From Phycisphaerales bacterium (GTDB lineage: Bacteria; Planctomycetota; Phycisphaerae; SM23-33), in assembly GCA_003485185.1 (NCBI GenBank), contig DNAS01000020.1, positions 8,750-16,846 of the forward strand: a DNA stretch of 8,097 nt. The letters are read 5' to 3'. The translations under genes and the position numbers were made by a program. The notes below the pieces were generated by a model. It was not told where the DNA came from. It ran no database searches and worked only from the letters and a program-made list of their open reading frames with translations. Every line of letters begins with the position of its first letter. Position 1 is the first letter of the stretch. Below, piece after piece: positions 5,683-8,097 of the stretch.

Positions 5683-5714
5683 AATCCGAATTCCGAAATC
5701 CGAATTCCGAAATC
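5683..5714 (-). repeat. Right heptamer-repeat arm of the inserted cassette
   Basis: On the minus strand: GATTTCG, GAATTCG, GATTTCG, GAATTCG, then GATT, so two heptamer variants alternate. It is inverted relative to 5267-5298. It starts at the third base of the atpB TAG codon and ends 7 nt before the ATG of the four-helix-bundle gene, so it occupies that gene's ribosome-binding region. Confidence 0.85.
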
Positions 5715-7054
5715 TACGCGTTCGCTTCCTGGGGCTCCGCCTCGGCCTTTTCCTTGGCCAGGTCCTTCGGCCAGTGTTTCTCGATGATCGCGCGGCGGAT
5801 GCCGGTCTCGGCCGGCTCGAAGCACTCGCCCAGGATGGCCCAGCAGCGGTCGAGCGCGTCGAACAGGGGGATGTTCACCGCGAGATCCATGATCTCCTTC
5901 TCGAAAAGCTGCCCGTACTTCAGGAGCTTGTTGTCCCAGTCGGACATCTCGAATCCCATGTCGCGCTTCTCGCGGCTTTCGCGGCAATCGGCGTACAGCT
6001 GGATGCACGCGTTCATGATCGCGCGGTGGTCGTCGCGGGTATCGCCGTTGACCTGCTGTTTGAGGCGGCTGAGCGACCCGAACGGCTCGATGCGCCCGTT
6101 GCGGAGGTAGAACTGTCCTTCGGTGATGTATCCGGTGTTGTCGGGAACGGGGTGGGTGACGTCGTCGCCCGGCATGGTCACGCAGGCCAGCAGGGTCATC
6201 GAGCCGGCGCCGTCGAAATCGACGGCCTTCTCGTACCGCCGGGCCATCTGGGTGTACAGATCGCCCGGGTATCCGCGGTTGGAGGGAATCTGCTCCATGG
6301 TGATGGCGATTTCCTTCAGCGCGTCAGCGAAGGCGGTCATGTCGGTCAGCAGGACGAGCACCCGTTTGCCCTGGAGCGCGAACTGCTCCCCGACGGCCAG
6401 GCACAGGTCCGGCACGAGCAGGCACTCGACGGTGGGGTCGGCGGCCGTGTGGATGAACATGATGGTGCGCCCGAGCACCCCGCCTTCCTCGAAGGTGCGG
6501 CGGAAGGTCAGGTAGTCGTCGTGGCGGAGGCCCATTCCGCCCAGGAGAATGACTTCGGCCTCGGCCTGGAGCCCCACGCGGGCGAGCAGCTCGTTGTACG
6601 GTTCGCCGGCGACGGAGAAGATCGGCAGCTTCTGGCTCTCGACGAGGGAGTTGAAGATGTCGATCATCGGGATGCCGGTGTTGATCATCCGGTCGGGACG
6701 GCGGCGCTTGATGGGGTTGACGGCGGGGCTTCCGATGGCGGTGTCCTGCCCCTGCACCTCGGGCCGTTCGTCGCGGGGCCGACCGGAACCGTCGAATACG
6801 CGCCCGAAAAGCTCCTCGCTGAACGGAACCTGCATCGGGCGCCCCAGAAACCGCACGCGGTCGCCCGTGGACACGCCTTGCGTGCCGGCGAACACCTGGA
6901 GCGACACTTGGTCGCCTTCCAGACGGATGACCTGCGCCAGGCTCGGGCCGCCGGACGTCGTGATGATCGCCAGCTCGTCATACCCCACGCCGCACGCAGT
7001 CACCGTCACCACGTTGCCCGCGATGCGGGTGATCTGATCGTAGTACTTTCTCAT
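5714..7054 (-). CDS. atpB: V-type ATPase subunit B (regulatory, non-catalytic)
   Basis: A 446-residue subunit alternating with A in the A3B3 head. It has the nucleotide-binding fold but no functional P-loop: the equivalent site reads PIFSVAGEPYNELLAR (144-159), without GKT. Other family signatures are IDIFNSLVESQKLPIF (131-146), the Walker B-region strand VLVLLTDMTAFADALKEI (232-249), NRGYPGDLYTQMARRYE (259-275) and MPGDDVTHPVPDNTGYITEGQ (294-314). GSLSRLKQ with Arg330 matches the arginine that reaches into the A-subunit catalytic site. An N-terminal beta-barrel occupies about 1-75. The Glu/Ala-rich tail (from 432) is probably flexible. The start at ATG 7054 overlaps the atpA stop as ATGA; the upstream GAGAAAG is a weak ribosome site, so coupling to atpA is likely. 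The stop is immediately followed by the right heptamer arm. Confidence 0.95.
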   Translation of the reverse strand: MRKYYDQITRIAGNVVTVTACGVGYDELAIITTSGGPSLAQVIRLEGDQVSLQVFAGTQGVSTGDRVRFLGRPMQVPFSEELFGRVFDGSGRPRDERPEVQGQDTAIGSPAVNPIKRRRPDRMINTGIPMIDIFNSLVESQKLPIFSVAGEPYNELLARVGLQAEAEVILLGGMGLRHDDYLTFRRTFEEGGVLGRTIMFIHTAADPTVECLLVPDLCLAVGEQFALQGKRVLVLLTDMTAFADALKEIAITMEQIPSNRGYPGDLYTQMARRYEKAVDFDGAGSMTLLACVTMPGDDVTHPVPDNTGYITEGQFYLRNGRIEPFGSLSRLKQQVNGDTRDDHRAIMNACIQLYADCRESREKRDMGFEMSDWDNKLLKYGQLFEKEIMDLAVNIPLFDALDRCWAILGECFEPAETGIRRAIIEKHWPKDLAKEKAEAEPQEANA

Positions 7055-8097
7055 GGCTTTCTCGATTTGTCATTCGGCGTTGCTGTTGCCTCGCCGTTTG
7101 CCTCAAGGAACGCGTCAATTTGCGCGAGGATTTTCTTGTACTCGTCGCTGTCGGAGGCTGCGTAGTTCCAGTTGCGGAACAGGTCGGCCACCTCGACGAA
7201 CGTCTGCCGGGCCTGCGCCTTGTCCGGGAAGTCGAAATCGAGCGTCAGGACGGCGAGCACCTTGTCGAAGACGAACTGCTGCCGCTCCTTCGGGGTGGCG
7301 CCGTCCACCTCGTCGAAGGCATTCTGCTGGAGATAGCAGTCGTCGAAGAATTCCGCCTTGAGCATCATCGTGAAATCGTCGATCGGCGTGCCTTCCTCCC
7401 CGACGACGGTCATCATCTGCTTGACCTCGCTGCCGCGGCGGAGCACCTGCCGGCAGGAGGTGACCTTCTCCGGTTCGATAATGCCCGTGTATTTGCTCCA
7501 GGAATCGAGCGGGTCGATGGAAGGATACCGCCGCGCGTCGGACCGGGCCCGGCTCAGGCCGTGGAACGCCCCGACCACCTTCAGCGTGCCTTGCGTCACG
7601 GGTTCCTCGAAGTTGCCGCCGGCGGGCGACACGGTGCCGATGAGGGTCATGGAACCGTCGGTGCCGTCGCTGGTATGGATGACGCCGGCCCGTTCGTAGA
7701 TGTTCTTGATGCTCGAGTCGAGGTAGGCCGGGAAGGCCTCCTCGCCCGGGATCTCCTCCATTCTGGCCGAGGTTTCCCGCAGCGCCTGGGCCCACCGGGA
7801 GGTGCTGTCCGCCAGCAGCAGCACCTTGAGGCCCAGCTGCCGGTAGTACTCGCCCAGCGTGATGCCCGTGTAGATGGACGCCTCGCGGGCCGCCACGGGC
7901 ATGGACGAGGTGTTGCAGATGATGACGGTGCGGTCCATGAGGGATTTCCCGGTCTTCGGGTCCTCCAGCTGAGGGAACTCCCTGATCGTTTCCACCACCT
8001 CGCCGGCCCGCTCGCCGCAGGCAACGATGATGACGATGTCCGTCTCGGCGTACCGCGAGATGATCTGCTGCAGAACGGTCTTGCCGGCGCCGAAGGG
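7051..8097 (-). CDS. atpA: V-type ATPase catalytic subunit A (5' part outside window)
   Basis: The C-terminal 348 residues of the catalytic subunit, which hydrolyses or makes ATP; the full protein is usually near 590 residues. The window edge cuts inside the P-loop: the first visible residues are PFGAGKTV, with the invariant Lys and Thr present. Next comes CGERAGEVVE, with the catalytic Glu of GER at visible residue 29 (GERGNE in many relatives). Then follow the LLLADSTSRWAQALRE strand, EEIPGEEAFPAYLDSSIKNIYERAG and the conserved GSMTLIGTVSPAGGNFEEPVTQGTL. A C-terminal helical domain runs from about 225, and the last residues (EATATPNDKSRKP) are an unstructured tail. The reading frame is open from the window edge to TGA 7051-7053 and overlaps atpB by ATGA. 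The sequence style (SRARSDARRYPSIDPLDSWSKY) is that of the spirochaete/chlamydia-type bacterial V-ATPases, from memory of those families. Confidence 0.95.
   Translation of the reverse strand, partial: PFGAGKTVLQQIISRYAETDIVIIVACGERAGEVVETIREFPQLEDPKTGKSLMDRTVIICNTSSMPVAAREASIYTGITLGEYYRQLGLKVLLLADSTSRWAQALRETSARMEEIPGEEAFPAYLDSSIKNIYERAGVIHTSDGTDGSMTLIGTVSPAGGNFEEPVTQGTLKVVGAFHGLSRARSDARRYPSIDPLDSWSKYTGIIEPEKVTSCRQVLRRGSEVKQMMTVVGEEGTPIDDFTMMLKAEFFDDCYLQQNAFDEVDGATPKERQQFVFDKVLAVLTLDFDFPDKAQARQTFVEVADLFRNWNYAASDSDEYKKILAQIDAFLEANGEATATPNDKSRKP

Larger units (their letters stand above)
5267..5714 (-). mobile_element. Putative IVS-like cassette: four-helix-bundle gene between inverted heptamer arms
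   Basis: A segment of about 448 bp holding one small gene bounded by inverted 32-nt arms, placed exactly between atpB and atpD where other operons of this type have no gene. The right arm ends on the first base of the atpB stop triplet as written on the plus strand; the left arm ends 6 nt from the atpD start. No transposase, target duplication or integrase site was seen, so mobility is inferred from position, the inverted arms and the known scattered occurrence of this gene family, including inside 23S rRNA genes. Confidence 0.35.

Noticed and set aside
5304..6008. Longer reading (234 codons) of the four-helix-bundle gene
   Set aside because: The extra N-terminus overlaps the 3' end of atpB and the repeat arm in another frame and is not family sequence. 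The family-like protein begins at ATG 5675.
5774..7165. Open frame of 463 codons on the plus strand
   Set aside because: It lies antisense to the clearly conserved atpB and the end of atpA; its translation shows no domain and follows from codon bias.

Overview
The window is GC-rich bacterial DNA dominated by the 3' half of a V-type (A/V-type) ATPase operon on the minus strand. The visible order is A (partial), B, D, I, K, the arrangement known from Chlamydiae, Spirochaetes and other bacteria with this simplified V-ATPase. It differs from the F-I-K-E-C-A-B-G-D type order of Enterococcus. High GC, a very lysine-rich small basic protein and a four-helix-bundle (23S rRNA intervening-sequence family) gene flanked by GATTTCG/GAATTCG heptamers together suggest Planctomycetota or a related PVC-type lineage. 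That assignment is inference from gene content only; there is no rRNA or other marker gene here.

Layout. 1-852 (minus): a ParA/Soj-type ATPase whose C-terminal tail runs off the window. It has a compact promoter whose -10 box overlaps the first possible ATG. 885-930: a strong Rho-independent terminator for the next gene. 958-1068 (minus): a 36-residue protein made only of Met, Ala, Lys and Val. 1069-1421: a divergent intergenic region that is relatively AT-rich in its first half. It holds two clear dyad-symmetric sequences and a plausible extended -10 promoter for the rightward gene. 1422-2195 (plus): a lipoprotein-type alpha/beta hydrolase (esterase/depolymerase-like) with a complete Ser-Asp-His triad. 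2196-2305: a short gap between convergent genes.

2306-8097 (minus): the V-ATPase genes. Subunits A and B form the catalytic head, D is the rotor shaft, I is the membrane stator and K is the proteolipid ring. A/B and D/I overlap by ATGA, and I/K are separated by one base, so the genes are tightly coupled. The one break in this packing is between atpB and atpD. There a 123-residue four-helix-bundle gene sits between two 32-nt heptamer-repeat arms in inverted orientation. In the operon transcript these arms could form a long stem enclosing the small gene, resembling how 23S rRNA intervening sequences are organised. This is the most unusual feature of the window. Proteolipid K keeps the Gln/Gln/Glu positions that bind Na+ in the Enterococcus hirae ring, so the enzyme may be sodium-coupled.
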